DNA of 64,000 nt from Bradyrhizobium paxllaeri (GCF_001693515.2 NZ_CP042968.1:5580001-5644000); one strand, 5' to 3'; positions 24,371 through 33,345 are shown, counted from the stretch's first letter. Made by a program: numbers and translations. Notes: generated by a model from the letters alone, not told the origin.

Positions 24371-25774
24371 ATGCTCGACCAGGTGACGACCGAGATGACC
24401 CGGCCCAATCTGGCGCCGATTCCGATGGAATGCGACGCGCCGCATCTCAAGGTGACAGGCGAATTGCCGCGCGAACTCAACGGCACGCTCTATCGTAACG
24501 GCCCCAACCCGCAATTCGATGCGCCGGGCGCCCACTGGTTCGTCGGCGACGGCATGCTGCACGCCTTCCATCTGGAGAACGGCCGCGCCAGCTATCGCAA
24601 CCGCTGGGTCCGCACCCCGAAATGGCTGGCCGAGCACGATGCCGGCCGCGCGCTGTTTGGCGGCTTCGGCCGCAAGCTGCCGGGCGCCTCCGCCGGCATC
24701 ACCGATGATGGCGGCGTCGCCAATACCAACATCATCTTCCATGGCGGAAAACTGCTGGCGCTGGAGGAAGGCCATCTGCCGACCGAGATCGAGCCCGGCA
24801 CGCTCGATCGTCTCGGCTATTGCGACTACAAGGGCGCCATCAAGGGACCGTTCACGGCGCATCCCAAGATCGATCCCGTGACCGGCGAGATGGTTTTCTT
24901 CGGCTACAACGCCATGGGCCCGCTCACGCCCGCCCTCTCCTTCGGATCCGTCAACGCTTCAGGCGTGGTGACGCGGTTCGATCGCTTCGAGGCGCCCTAC
25001 GCCAGCATGGTGCACGACTTCATCGTCACTGAAAATCATCTGCTGTTTCCGATCCTGCCGATCACTGGCAGCATGGAGCGCGCAATGCGCAGCAAGCCGC
25101 CTTACGCGTGGGAGCCGGAGAAAGGCGCTTACGTCGGTGTCATGAAGCGCAACGGCTCACCTGCGGACCTCGTCTGGTTCCGCGCCGAGAACTGCTACGT
25201 CTTCCACGTCATGAACGCCTGGGAGGAAGGCAACCGCATCATTGCCGACGTGATGCAGTTCGAGGAAGCGCCGCTGTTCCCGCATCCCGATGGATCGAAG
25301 ACCGATCCGCAGAAATCGCGCGCGCGATACTGCCGCTGGACGTTCGACCTCGCAGGCAATACCGACCGCTTCACGCAAACCTATCTCGACGATCTCACCG
25401 GCGAATTCCCGCGCATCGACGACCGCCGCGCCGGCTATGCCAACAGCCATGGCTGGTACGCCTGCGCCAACCCCGACCTGCCGATGTTCGGCGCGCTGTC
25501 CGGCATCGTCCATGTCGACGGCAAGGGCAAACGTCTTGGCCATTACCTGCTGCCCGCCGGCGACACCATCTCCGAGCCGGTGTTCGTGGAGCGCGGGCCC
25601 GACGCCGCCGAGGGCGACGGCTGGCTACTTGTCGCCGTCTGGCGCGCGCGCGAGAACCGCAGCGATCTGGCGGTGTTCAACGCGCAGGATGTCGAAGGAG
25701 GTCCCGTCGCGCTGGTGCATCTCGGCCATCGCGTGCCCGATGGCTTTCACGGCAACTGGGTGGGCGCGCAGTAA
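24371..25774 (+). CDS. Carotenoid oxygenase family (RPE65/lignostilbene dioxygenase) enzyme
   Basis: The 467-residue protein is a seven-bladed beta-propeller non-haem iron dioxygenase that cleaves a double bond in carotenoids, apocarotenoids or stilbenes. The four iron-binding His regions are visible: FTAHPKIDPVTGEMVFFGY, YASMVHDFIVTENHLLFP, YVFHVMNAWEEG and the last, DGFHGNW, close to the C-terminus. NGTLYRNGPNP near residue 40 is also family-typical. GGAGGAG precedes ATG. It is under a TetR-type double operator. The exact substrate cannot be read from sequence. Confidence 0.88.
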   Translation: MLDQVTTEMTRPNLAPIPMECDAPHLKVTGELPRELNGTLYRNGPNPQFDAPGAHWFVGDGMLHAFHLENGRASYRNRWVRTPKWLAEHDAGRALFGGFGRKLPGASAGITDDGGVANTNIIFHGGKLLALEEGHLPTEIEPGTLDRLGYCDYKGAIKGPFTAHPKIDPVTGEMVFFGYNAMGPLTPALSFGSVNASGVVTRFDRFEAPYASMVHDFIVTENHLLFPILPITGSMERAMRSKPPYAWEPEKGAYVGVMKRNGSPADLVWFRAENCYVFHVMNAWEEGNRIIADVMQFEEAPLFPHPDGSKTDPQKSRARYCRWTFDLAGNTDRFTQTYLDDLTGEFPRIDDRRAGYANSHGWYACANPDLPMFGALSGIVHVDGKGKRLGHYLLPAGDTISEPVFVERGPDAAEGDGWLLVAVWRARENRSDLAVFNAQDVEGGPVALVHLGHRVPDGFHGNWVGAQ

Positions 25775-25790
25775 GTCAGCCGTGGTCATC

Positions 25791-25816
25791 CTCCGATGTG
25801 CAATTGCACATCGGAG
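25791..25816. repeat. 26-base perfect palindrome after the carotenoid oxygenase gene
   Basis: CTCCGATGTGCAA meets its exact complement TTGCACATCGGAG around the centre. A hairpin of this kind after a stop codon can end transcription or protect mRNA, but no T run follows. A related AATTGC-centred hairpin occurs at 32,461-32,495, suggesting a dispersed palindrome family. Confidence 0.55.
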
Positions 25817-25939
25817 TTCGATGCTAGCCTCGGCGGCATCGCGATCACGCTGGTTTTGCTGCTTGCCTGCGCACTGATAATCCTGCTGCGCGCCTGCTCG
25901 GTGCATAGCCCGCCACGGACCTCGCGTACTCCCTTGTAA
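25796..25939 (+). CDS. Possible 47-residue membrane protein
   Basis: An open frame from ATG 25796 gives MCNCTSEFDASLGGIAITLVLLLACALIILLRACSVHSPP, with one strong membrane segment and several Cys. It begins inside the 26-base palindrome and lacks a clear ribosome binding site, so it may not be translated, or may be the end of a gene whose start was replaced by the palindrome. Confidence 0.25.
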   Translation: MCNCTSEFDASLGGIAITLVLLLACALIILLRACSVHSPPRTSRTPL

Positions 25940-25969
25940 ATACGCGCCATTTTCGGATACCGCAGTTTT

Positions 25970-26041
25970 ATTTTGACACTGTAAAGATTTTTCTTGACGA
26001 CTCCCCCGCGCGCCCCTACGGTATCTTTACGATGTAAAGAT
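25970..26041 (+). promoter_or_regulatory. Second promoter with two TetR-type operators
   Basis: Operator 1 (25970-25988) is ATTTTGAC-ACT-GTAAAGAT. Operator 2 (26023-26041) is ATCTTTACGATGTAAAGAT, identical to operator 2 of the carotenoid oxygenase promoter. TTGACG (25994-25999) and TACGGT (26017-26022) are again 17 bases apart. The layout matches the first promoter element by element. Confidence 0.78.
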
Positions 26042-26059
26042 TTGTCCCGGGAGGCTACC

Positions 26060-26638
26060 ATGACGCTCTTCCTGATCCTCGCCCCCTTCGGGTCATTCGC
26101 CCTGCTGATGTTGGTGACTTCGGCCGAGATCAGCCTGTTCACGTCGGCCGCGATCTGTCTCGCCGTCGTCGGTATCGACGTCTATCGTGGCCGTTCGATC
26201 AAGATGCTCGGCGCGGGCTCGGTGGTCGTGTTCGCCACGCTCGGCTCCTATGTCGCGCTGATCGATCCGAACCTCAGCCATTCATGCGTCAGGCTGACGG
26301 TCGATGTCGGCGTGCTCGCGATCTCGCTGGTCTCGCTGATCATCCGCAAGCCGTTCATCCTGCAATATGCGCTTGAGGAGGTTGATGCAGAGACAGTGAA
26401 GCAGCCTGGCTTTCTGAAGGCAGTCTATCTCATCACCTGGGTCTGGAATGCAGCGTTTGTCCTGATGATGGCCGGCAACGCTCTCGCGATCTATGTGCCG
26501 GGCTTGCCGCTCTGGTCCAGTCTCGTGGTCGCCTTTGCCGCCCGTAACAGTGCCGCCTTCTTCACGACGTGGTATCCGCAATATCGAAAGGCGAAGTATG
26601 GTGCCCCGCCTGCGAACGCCCTGCCCGGCACCAACTGA
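26060..26638 (+). CDS. Hypothetical polytopic membrane protein of the TetR regulon
   Basis: The 192-residue protein has about six membrane segments (5-25, 30-45, 52-70, 82-98, 122-145, 150-172), with YLITWVWNAAFVLMMAGNALAIYVPGL in the best conserved part. No family name is certain; it resembles septation-type (YciB-like) small membrane proteins in size and layout. GGGAGG lies six bases before ATG 26060. It is the first gene of an operon with the YciB-like gene, 43 bases apart, and carries the TetR double operator. Confidence 0.72.
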   Translation: MTLFLILAPFGSFALLMLVTSAEISLFTSAAICLAVVGIDVYRGRSIKMLGAGSVVVFATLGSYVALIDPNLSHSCVRLTVDVGVLAISLVSLIIRKPFILQYALEEVDAETVKQPGFLKAVYLITWVWNAAFVLMMAGNALAIYVPGLPLWSSLVVAFAARNSAAFFTTWYPQYRKAKYGAPPANALPGTN

Positions 26639-26681
26639 GCCAGACTTCATAGCCGCAACACGATCAACAGAGAGCAAACCG

Positions 26682-27239
26682 ATGAAGGACGTATTCGCCA
26701 GACTGGGCGCCGATTTTTTCTCCACCATCGTGTTCATCGCGATCTATCTGGCGACCGACAACGTCCTGCTGGCAACGGGCGTGGCGATCGCAGGCGCGAT
26801 CGGCCAGGTGATCTACTTCCGTATCAAGGGTAAGGAGCTCGGCTACATGACCTGGGCGAGCCTTGCGCTCGTCATCGTGCTCGGCAGCGCAACGCTTCTG
26901 ACCCACGATCCGCGCTTCGTGCTGGCGAAACCCGCGATCGGGCATTTCGCGATCGGCCTCATCATGCTCAAGCGCGGCTGGATGTTGCGCTACATGCCGC
27001 CGATCGTGTCGCAGACCATTCCCGAATACGTCACCTTCGCAGGCTATGCCTGGGCTGCGCTGTGCTTCGTGCTCGCCGCCGGCACCATCGGCGTTGCGAT
27101 GACCGGCGACATGAAGCTGTGGACGCTTTATGTGACGGTCGTGCTGGTCGGCGCCAAGATCGCCGCCTTTGCAATTCAATACATTGCGTTTCGTGTTCTG
27201 GTCGGCAATCGGATTCGCGCTGCCGCCCAGCGCGCCTGA
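26682..27239 (+). CDS. YciB/IspZ-like inner-membrane protein (septation protein A family)
   Basis: The 185-residue protein starts MKDVFARLGADFFSTIVFIAIYLATDNVLLATGVAIAGAIGQVIYF and continues with MLKRGWMLRYMPPIV and YAWAALCFVLAAGT, the order of YciB (septation protein A) proteins with five membrane helices. YciB acts in the inner membrane and affects envelope integrity and division in enteric bacteria. This copy, in a TetR-controlled pair and not in the usual housekeeping setting, may be a paralogue with another role. The family call is fair, the function inferred. Confidence 0.7.
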   Translation: MKDVFARLGADFFSTIVFIAIYLATDNVLLATGVAIAGAIGQVIYFRIKGKELGYMTWASLALVIVLGSATLLTHDPRFVLAKPAIGHFAIGLIMLKRGWMLRYMPPIVSQTIPEYVTFAGYAWAALCFVLAAGTIGVAMTGDMKLWTLYVTVVLVGAKIAAFAIQYIAFRVLVGNRIRAAAQRA

Positions 27240-27366
27240 AAAATACGCGTCAAAAGGACGCTTGAGACGGTTGGGCTTGTGTGGCGAGATAGGCTATACC
27301 GCCGATCGAGTTTAGCGGATCTCGCAAGCCATTCCGGTTTGCCGGGAAATTGTCGGGGAGACAGCA

Positions 27367-27663
27367 ATGGCCGTGGACGGAAACTGGAACATCACCATGA
27401 GCACGCCGATGGGCGAGCGCAAGGCGACGCTGTCGCTGACGAGCGCGGGCAGCACGCTGACGGGCACGCAAGGCGCGGATGGCAATTCCGGCGAAATCTT
27501 TGACGGCACCGTCAACGGCGACGACGTCGCCTGGAAGATTTCCATCACCAACCCGATGCCGCTCACGCTTGCCTTTACCGGAAAAGTTTCCGGCGACAGC
27601 ATGTCCGGCGAAATGGGTATCGGTCCGATGGGCAGCTTCCCGTTCACGGGGTCACGGGCCTGA
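27367..27663 (+). CDS. Small beta-rich hypothetical protein
   Basis: The 98-residue acidic protein lacks a signal peptide and reads as a run of beta strands: MAVDGNWNITMSTPMGERKATLSL, then GEIFDGTVNGDDVAWKISITNPMPLTLAFTGKV, ending MGIGPMGSFPFTG. Proteins of this pattern (often around 90-110 residues) are frequent in Bradyrhizobium and of unknown function. GGGGAGACAGCA precedes ATG. A strong hairpin terminator follows the stop. Confidence 0.7.
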   Translation: MAVDGNWNITMSTPMGERKATLSLTSAGSTLTGTQGADGNSGEIFDGTVNGDDVAWKISITNPMPLTLAFTGKVSGDSMSGEMGIGPMGSFPFTGSRA

Positions 27664-27668
27664 CGGAT

Positions 27669-27690
27669 GAGGAGGCGACAACGCCTCCTC
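27669..27690 (+). terminator. Hairpin terminator after the small beta-rich gene
   Basis: GAGGAGGCG (27669-27677) pairs perfectly with CGCCTCCTC (27682-27690) around ACAA, followed by TCTCATT. It directly follows the stop codon at 27,663. Confidence 0.65.
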
Positions 27691-27699
27691 TCTCATTCC

Positions 27700-27876
27700 A
27701 TGCACAAGACGATAATCGTGACGATCGCCGTACTCGCCTCGCTGGCGGGTGCGGCGATTGCGCAGGCGCCTTAGGCAGAACCGGCCAAGCTGCTCACCTG
27801 CAGCAGCCAATGCGATCGGTGGAAGGCCATGACGGTGTGCGCGGCTGGTGGCGCTCGCTGTGCTCCAGCCAAGTGA
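27700..27876 (+). pseudogene. Small secreted Cys-containing protein with an in-frame stop
   Basis: ATG 27700 opens a signal peptide (MHKTIIVTIAVLASLAGAAIAQAP), directly followed by TAG. The same frame then continues for 33 codons, LLTCSSQCDRWKAMTVCAAGGARCAPAK, with four evenly placed Cys, to TGA at 27,876. Without the TAG this would be a normal 58-residue exported protein. It may be a fresh nonsense mutation. Confidence 0.5.
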
Positions 27877-27897
27877 CGAATTGCAATTAAGGTTGGG

Positions 27898-28590
27898 TCA
27901 CGACCAGATCTGCATCGGCAGTCCGTAAGCGTCACGTGGCGCGACGCCTTCCGGAATGCAGCCAGCGGCATCACGCGCAGCGATCGCGACGGCGCAGGCA
28001 TCAAGCACGTCGTCGCACTTGGCGCCGGTACCGATACGCTCGGCGGCCAGCCACCTGTCGATAGCCCGGATTCCTTCCCGCTTCAGCAGCAAGCGGCGGA
28101 GACGAATTCCATCCTCCGATTTCTTCGACGGTAGCGGCTTGCAGTCGTTGAGGCGCAAGAAGACCAGTTCCGGGTGAACCTCGCGAACGTCGTGTGTGCG
28201 GTTGGCCCGCACGAACCTATCCACTTCCATGATCTTCGGCCCAAGATGCCAGAGTTGGCGCGACACGCGCTTCTGGCCACGCCGCGAGGCATCCCGGTTG
28301 GCACGGTCTGGATCGGAAAATTCTCGCCACAGCCAACGCCGTGCTCCGGTGAACACGCGCGAAGAATGCGGCCGTAATCTCTCGCGGGCAAGGAGATCGC
28401 AAGCCCGCTCGCCGTCATCGGTCATGCCGATTGGAATGTCGATCGCAGCGCGGTCAAAGCGAACAGACAGCGCCTCGCCAACGTCGTGACAAAATCTGAT
28501 CGCGTGAAGGTCGCCGTCAAGGAGCACCGCAACCCAGCCGTTGCGGAACCCGTCGAGGCCAATTGCCCTGAGCCCGGACCCCGCGCTCAC
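27898..28590 (-). CDS. DUF429-family protein
   Basis: The 230-residue protein begins with an RNase-H-like first strand (RAIGLDGFRNGWVAVLLDG) and continues AAIDIPIGMTDDGERACDLLARERLRPHSSRVFTGARRWLW and EVHPELVFLRLNDCKPLPSKKSEDGI, ending DDVLDACAVAIAARDA. This is DUF429, a predicted nuclease-like family with acidic residues in these motifs. Its start overlaps the stop of the MaoC gene by four bases, so the two are co-translated. The role is unknown. Confidence 0.82.
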   Translation of the reverse strand: MSAGSGLRAIGLDGFRNGWVAVLLDGDLHAIRFCHDVGEALSVRFDRAAIDIPIGMTDDGERACDLLARERLRPHSSRVFTGARRWLWREFSDPDRANRDASRRGQKRVSRQLWHLGPKIMEVDRFVRANRTHDVREVHPELVFLRLNDCKPLPSKKSEDGIRLRRLLLKREGIRAIDRWLAAERIGTGAKCDDVLDACAVAIAARDAAGCIPEGVAPRDAYGLPMQIWS

Positions 28591-29030
28591 GTCGGACGCG
28601 TGGGCACGATCGCGATCGGAATGAAGGTGTAGACCGCCTCGCCGTGCTCGTCATAGAGGGTCCATCTGACACGGGCGACGCCTTGCGGCTTCGACCGTGA
28701 AGGCGCCAGTTCGACCACTTCTCCTTCAAGATGCAGCTTGTCGCCGGGCCGCACCGGCTTCAGCCAGCGCAGATCGTCAACGCCGGCGCCCAAGAGCGGA
28801 TGCGGCCCGAACGGCCGGCACTCGGTGGCAAGCCGCATGGCGATAGCCGCCGTATGCCAGCCAGATGCGGCGAGCCCCTTGAAGACCGTCTTCTTGGCGG
28901 CCTCCTCGTCGAGGTGAAACGGCTGCGGATCGTATTCCCTGGCGAAGCGAAGGATGTCGTCCTTCGACACCGTCACTGCTTCGCTCTTGAAGCGCATGCC
29001 GACCTTCAAGTCGTCGAACCACTCGACCAT
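28587..29030 (-). CDS. MaoC-like hot-dog dehydratase
   Basis: The 147-residue protein has the hot-dog fold of MaoC dehydratases: FDDLKVGMRFKSEAVTVSKDDILRFAREYDPQPFHLDEEAA (catalytic D-x4-H pattern) and FKGLAASGWHTAAIAMRL, then DLRWLKPVRPGDKL. Such enzymes hydrate or dehydrate enoyl-CoA-type substrates in the cytosol. It lies just upstream of and overlaps the DUF429 gene. The substrate is not deducible. Confidence 0.87.
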   Translation of the reverse strand: MVEWFDDLKVGMRFKSEAVTVSKDDILRFAREYDPQPFHLDEEAAKKTVFKGLAASGWHTAAIAMRLATECRPFGPHPLLGAGVDDLRWLKPVRPGDKLHLEGEVVELAPSRSKPQGVARVRWTLYDEHGEAVYTFIPIAIVPTRPT

Positions 29031-29149
29031 GTTGTTGTTTCTTCCCGTCAGGAAAAGCGCGCGCTCTGTTTACGGCATCCAGCAACTGCCAAGTTCAATC
29101 CCGTATTTATTTGGCTCGGACTACCGATCGATGCCATTCCGCAAAAATC

Positions 29150-30802
29150 CTACCCCAGATTCAATTCCTTGAAGAAGTCGTTGCCCTTGTCGTCGATGAT
29201 GATGAAGGCGGGGAAATCCACCACTTCGATGCGCCAGATCGCTTCCATGCCGAGCTCGGGATATTCGACGACCTCGACCTTCTTGATGCAGTGCTCGGCG
29301 AGGTTTGCCGCGGCGCCGCCGATCGAGCCGAGATAGAAGCCGCCGTGCTTCTTGCAGGCCTCGCGCACCGCGACCGCGCGGTTGCCCTTGGCCACCATCA
29401 CCATCGATCCGCCTGCCGCCTGGAACTGGTCGACGAAGGAGTCCATGCGTCCCGCGGTGGTCGGGCCGAACGCGCCGGACGCGTAGCCGTCGGGCGTCTT
29501 GGCCGGTCCGGCGTAATAGACCGGATGGTTCTTGAAGTAATCCGGCAGCGGCTCGCCCTTCTCCAGCCGCTCGCGCAGTTTGGCGTGGGCGGAATCGCGC
29601 GCCACGATCATGGTGCCGGTCATCGAGACCCGCGTCTTGATCGGATATTGCGACAGCGTCGCCAGAATTTCCTTCATCGGCTTGTCGAGGTCGATCTTGA
29701 CGACCTCACCGCCGAGCGACTGTTCCACAGCCGGCAGATACTGCGCCGGGTTATGCTCGAGCTCTTCGAGATAGACGCCGTCTTTCGTGATCTTGCCAAG
29801 CACCTGGCGGTCGGCCGAACAGGAGACGCCGAGCCCGATCGGCAGCGACGCGCCGTGGCGCGGCATCCGGATCACGCGCACGTCGTGGCAGAAATACTTG
29901 CCGCCGAACTGCGCGCCGACGCCGAGCGACTGCGTCATCTTGAGGATTTCCTGCTCCATCTCGAGATCGCGGAAGGCATTACCGTCCGCCGAGCCCTGGG
30001 TCGGCAGCGCATCGAGATAGCGCGCGGAGGCAAGCTTCACCGTCTTCATGCACAACTCGGCCGACGTGCCGCCGATGACGATGGCGAGGTGGTATGGCGG
30101 GCATGCCGCGGTGCCGAGCGTCAACACCTTCTCCTTCAGGAACGCCAGCAGGCGGTCCTTGGTCAGAACGGATGGCGTTGCCTGGAACAGAAAGCTCTTG
30201 TTGGCGGAACCGCCGCCCTTGGCCATGAACATGAACTTGTAGGCGTCGTCGCCCTCGGCGTAGATCTCGCACTGCGCCGGCATGTTGTTGGCGGTGTTCT
30301 TTTCCTCGTACATCGACAGTGGCGCCACCTGCGAATAGCGCAGGTTACGGCGCAGGTACGCGTCGCGCGCGCCTTCGGAGAGCGCGGCCTCGTCGTCGCC
30401 GTCGGTGATGACGTTGCAGCCCTTCTTGCCCATGATGATCGCGGTGCCGGTATCCTGGCACATCGGCAACACGCCGCCGGCGGCGATGTTGGCGTTCTTG
30501 AGGAAGTCGAAGGCGACGAACTTGTCGTTGTCGCTGGCCTCCTTGTCTTCCAGGATCGAGCGCAACTGCTTCAGGTGCCCCGGCCGCAAATAGTGATTGA
30601 TGTCGCCGAAGGCAGCCTCCGACAGCGCCCGCAGCGCCTCCCGCGACACCACCAGCATCTCCTTGCCGAGCACCTTCTCGACCCGCACGCCCTCAGCAGT
30701 GATTTTCTTGTAGGGCGTGGTGTCGGCGCCCAGCGGAAACAGCGGCGTATGCTTGTAGGGCGGAACGGGCTTTTGATCGGGAAAGGCAGTCGGAGCGTTC
30801 AT
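29150..30802 (-). CDS. fumA: Class I fumarate hydratase
   Basis: The 550-residue enzyme interconverts fumarate and malate in the TCA cycle using a [4Fe-4S] cluster. Cluster and active-site segments are visible: [39 protein letters not shown] and [10 protein letters not shown], each with the expected Cys. The C-terminal domain has [25 protein letters not shown]. Length fits the FumA/FumB type. It stands alone; a 214-bp gap separates it from the divergent gene at 31,017. Class I members can act on related hydroxy acids, so other dicarboxylates are possible. Confidence 0.93.
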   Translation of the reverse strand: MNAPTAFPDQKPVPPYKHTPLFPLGADTTPYKKITAEGVRVEKVLGKEMLVVSREALRALSEAAFGDINHYLRPGHLKQLRSILEDKEASDNDKFVAFDFLKNANIAAGGVLPMCQDTGTAIIMGKKGCNVITDGDDEAALSEGARDAYLRRNLRYSQVAPLSMYEEKNTANNMPAQCEIYAEGDDAYKFMFMAKGGGSANKSFLFQATPSVLTKDRLLAFLKEKVLTLGTAACPPYHLAIVIGGTSAELCMKTVKLASARYLDALPTQGSADGNAFRDLEMEQEILKMTQSLGVGAQFGGKYFCHDVRVIRMPRHGASLPIGLGVSCSADRQVLGKITKDGVYLEELEHNPAQYLPAVEQSLGGEVVKIDLDKPMKEILATLSQYPIKTRVSMTGTMIVARDSAHAKLRERLEKGEPLPDYFKNHPVYYAGPAKTPDGYASGAFGPTTAGRMDSFVDQFQAAGGSMVMVAKGNRAVAVREACKKHGGFYLGSIGGAAANLAEHCIKKVEVVEYPELGMEAIWRIEVVDFPAFIIIDDKGNDFFKELNLG

Positions 30803-31016
30803 ATCAATATCTCGGGTTGGAGCCGGCGGCGGCCGGAACGGCGCCGCGGAGATAGACCCGTTCTAAGCATTTTTCGACCAAAAGGAAGGTTTTGCTGGCC
30901 CGCCAGATGCGGCCGAATCCGGCTATTGCGGTCGCCCATCGGCGATTGAACCGTTCCGGGTCCATTTCAGACAAACCCGAGATTTCCGATCTACCTCGAG
31001 CAGACTTGCGATCGTA

Positions 31017-31547
31017 ATGACCTCCGCGACCACATTGCCTGATGCAGCTTCCGTCCCGGCGCGCCCGCCGCGGCTGCTCGGGCTCTATCTGCTTCTGATC
31101 ATCATGGCCGCGATCGAAGCGTTCGAGGGGCTGTCGCACGCGCCGATGCTGTTCGGCGACATGTCGGAGATTCCGGGGCCCGGCCTCGGCGGCGCAATCG
31201 TCAAGGCGTATGTCGCCTCTCATCCCCTGCTGGCGCTGGCCGCGCTGGCGTTTGCCACGGTCGGCCGGCTGCGTTACGCGGTCATCGCGCTGGGCGCGCT
31301 GGTGCTGATGAACTGGCTGAACTACATGCCCTCGGTGGTGCGGCACGGGCTCGATTTTGGCGGCCTCTCCGCCTTCCAGACCCCGGTCCAGATCATCGCG
31401 TTTCCGCTGATGGGCGCCTGCGCCATCGCGCTCGCCGCACGCCAGGAGCGGCTGGGGCTCGCCAGCCTGCTGGTCAGCATTCCCACGCTGTTCGACGTGC
31501 TCGCCGTGATCGCCTTCGGGATCAGCGTCTTCCTCTACGGTTTCTGA
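31017..31547 (+). CDS. Hypothetical membrane protein
   Basis: The 176-residue protein has five or six hydrophobic stretches, including LLGLYLLLIIMAAIEAFEGLSH, PLLALAALAFATVGRLRYAVIALGALVLMNWL and LLVSIPTLFDVLAVIAFGISVFLYGF. It is likely in the inner membrane. I recognise no family. It diverges from fumarase. Confidence 0.7.
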   Translation: MTSATTLPDAASVPARPPRLLGLYLLLIIMAAIEAFEGLSHAPMLFGDMSEIPGPGLGGAIVKAYVASHPLLALAALAFATVGRLRYAVIALGALVLMNWLNYMPSVVRHGLDFGGLSAFQTPVQIIAFPLMGACAIALAARQERLGLASLLVSIPTLFDVLAVIAFGISVFLYGF

Positions 31548-31624
31548 CAAGCAAGTTGACTTCCGCGTGCGCTCCTTGCAGGAAATTCGCGCGCGAGCTT
31601 CAATGGTACAAGGGGGCATTCACA

Positions 31625-32101
31625 ATGGCTTTGAGACCACAAATTCGACGACCGACCCTGCTCGCCGCAGCGCTGACGCTGGTCGCCGCGCTCAGTGCAT
31701 CGCCGGCACGGGCCGACCGCTGCGAGGACACCGCCAAGGAGCTGAAGAACCAGATCGACGGCCTCAAGATCAGCATGAACACCGGCAACATGGTCTATCT
31801 GACCCATCCGGCCGCCAAGGAATTGTCGCTCGGCTGCCGCGGCCGCAACTATTCCATCGAGCTCTACGCCAAGACCGACCGCAAGCCGAAGCCCGAATTC
31901 TTCGCGCTCGTTGCGTCCGCCGGCGCCATCATCTTCACGATCCCGAAGCCCGACGTGATGACCGGCTCCTCGCGCTGCATCAAGCGCATGGGGCTTCTGC
32001 GGGGCGACAAGGTTTCCATGCGCTTTCGCCGGCTCAACATGGAATGCACGCGCACCAAGACCGAGGCCTCGATCGTGGTAACCCGCGGCAAGGACGAGTA
32101 G
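31625..32101 (+). CDS. Secreted hypothetical protein
   Basis: A signal peptide (TLLAAALTLVAALSASPARA) precedes about 130 residues with DRCEDTAKELKNQIDGLKI, LSLGCRGRNYSIELYAKTDRKPKPEFFALVASAGAIIFTIPKPDVMTGSSRCIKRMG and CTRTKTEASIVV. Four Cys could form two disulfides in the periplasm. The family is unknown to me. ATG 31625 is the start of the signal peptide. Confidence 0.72.
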   Translation: MALRPQIRRPTLLAAALTLVAALSASPARADRCEDTAKELKNQIDGLKISMNTGNMVYLTHPAAKELSLGCRGRNYSIELYAKTDRKPKPEFFALVASAGAIIFTIPKPDVMTGSSRCIKRMGLLRGDKVSMRFRRLNMECTRTKTEASIVVTRGKDE

Positions 32102-32254
32102 CCGCTCCCGATCGGTCGCATTCTAACGATTCCGCGAGCTGTCCGTTCACCATCGGACGGGATTGACGGGATCGGCGCGGGATTGCCCCGCCGGATTCAC
32201 CAATCGTTCGTTTCAAACCGGCCAGTGTCGGAGGCAACCAAAAGGATGCTTCCG

Positions 32255-32440
32255 ATGGATGTCTCTGCTGTCCCGGCAACGGTGGTGGTCAAAGCGCCTG
32301 AAGTCCCCGTGTTCAAGGCTCCCGACAAGACCCCGGACGTACAGAACGGCGCCGCCGCCGACGGCACCCGCACGCCGCAGCCGACGCTGGTCGCTCCCCT
32401 GCCGCCCGGACAGGGAACGCGGGTCGATCGGTTCGTTTGA
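32255..32440 (+). CDS. Short Pro/Ala-rich hypothetical protein
   Basis: From ATG 32255, nine bases after AAGGA, the 61-residue frame reads MDVSAVPATVVVKAPEVPVFKAPDKTPDV, ending PPGQGTRVDRFV. It is low in complexity, unstructured-looking and without a signal. I am not certain that it is expressed. An AATTGC-centred hairpin follows at 32,461. Confidence 0.45.
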   Translation: MDVSAVPATVVVKAPEVPVFKAPDKTPDVQNGAAADGTRTPQPTLVAPLPPGQGTRVDRFV

Positions 32441-32670
32441 ACTCACAGCGCGCTGTCGTCGCCCGCCTAGTACGCAATTGCGCACTGGAGCGGGCAGTCC
32501 AGTCTTCCTGAGGCGTCAGCGATTCAGTCGATAGGCCGCGGCGTACTGCATACCCGCTTTTGCGGCATGACAGTCGCGCGAAAACGTGGTGCTTCCACCT
32601 CACCTCGGCGCCGCAAGTTTGCCTGAGAATCGCGCGATCATATTGACCGTGGGGCGAATGGAACCCGCGC

Positions 32671-33345
32671 ATGATCACAAAGCTTCTGCTGCAGAACACC
32701 ATCACTGTCGTCGTTCTCGGCGCGCTGCTGTTCGCCTCCGCAGGTTCGCTGCATTGGCCGGCAGCATGGGTGTTCCTGGTCGTAAGCGCGACCATTGGTC
32801 CCGCGTGCGGCCTGTGGCTTGCGAAAACCGATCCCGCCCTGCTCGCCGAGCGGATGCGGCCGACGTTTCAAGCGGACCAGCCGGCCGCCGACAAGAAATT
32901 CATGCTTGTCTTCGTCCTGGCGACGCTCATCTGGCTGGTCGCGATCGGACTGGACCGGCGCGCGCATGCATCCGATGTTCCGCTCGTGCTGCAGGTGGTG
33001 GGGCTTGCGATGTACCTGCTCTCGACCGCCTTCATCATGTGGGTGTTCCGTGCAAATTCCTTTGCCGCGCCCGTCGTGAAGGTGCAGGCCGCGCGCCAGC
33101 ATCACGTCGTCTCGAGCGGCCCCTATGCCTTCGTCCGCCATCCCATGTACAGCGGCATCATGCTGTTCTTCGTCGGCGTCCCGCTATTGCTGGGATCATG
33201 GTGGGGCGTGGCGATCGCACCGGCATTCGCCGTGCTGTTCGCCATTCGCGCCCGCATCGAGGAGCGCGCTTTGGTCGAGGGGTTGCCCGGCTATGCTGAC
33301 TATGCCGCGCGCGTGCGCTATCGTCTGGTGCCAGGCCTTTGGTGA
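32671..33345 (+). CDS. Isoprenylcysteine carboxyl methyltransferase-like membrane protein
   Basis: The 224-residue protein has about five membrane helices and the family signature SSGPYAFVRHPMYSGIMLFFVGVPLLLGSWWG, where the RHP-x-Y motif binds SAM, followed by RARIEERALVEGLPGYADYAARVRYRLVPG. These are ICMT/PEMT-type integral methyltransferases, bacterial members of mostly unknown substrate. Earlier helices include WPAAWVFLVVSATIGPACGLWLAK. Confidence 0.85.
   Translation: MITKLLLQNTITVVVLGALLFASAGSLHWPAAWVFLVVSATIGPACGLWLAKTDPALLAERMRPTFQADQPAADKKFMLVFVLATLIWLVAIGLDRRAHASDVPLVLQVVGLAMYLLSTAFIMWVFRANSFAAPVVKVQAARQHHVVSSGPYAFVRHPMYSGIMLFFVGVPLLLGSWWGVAIAPAFAVLFAIRARIEERALVEGLPGYADYAARVRYRLVPGLW

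Noticed and set aside
29111..30949. A 612-codon open frame antisense to fumarase
   Set aside because: It mirrors the codon structure of the GC-rich fumarase gene, is His/Arg/Leu-rich and shows no domain. The fumarase reading has all cluster motifs.
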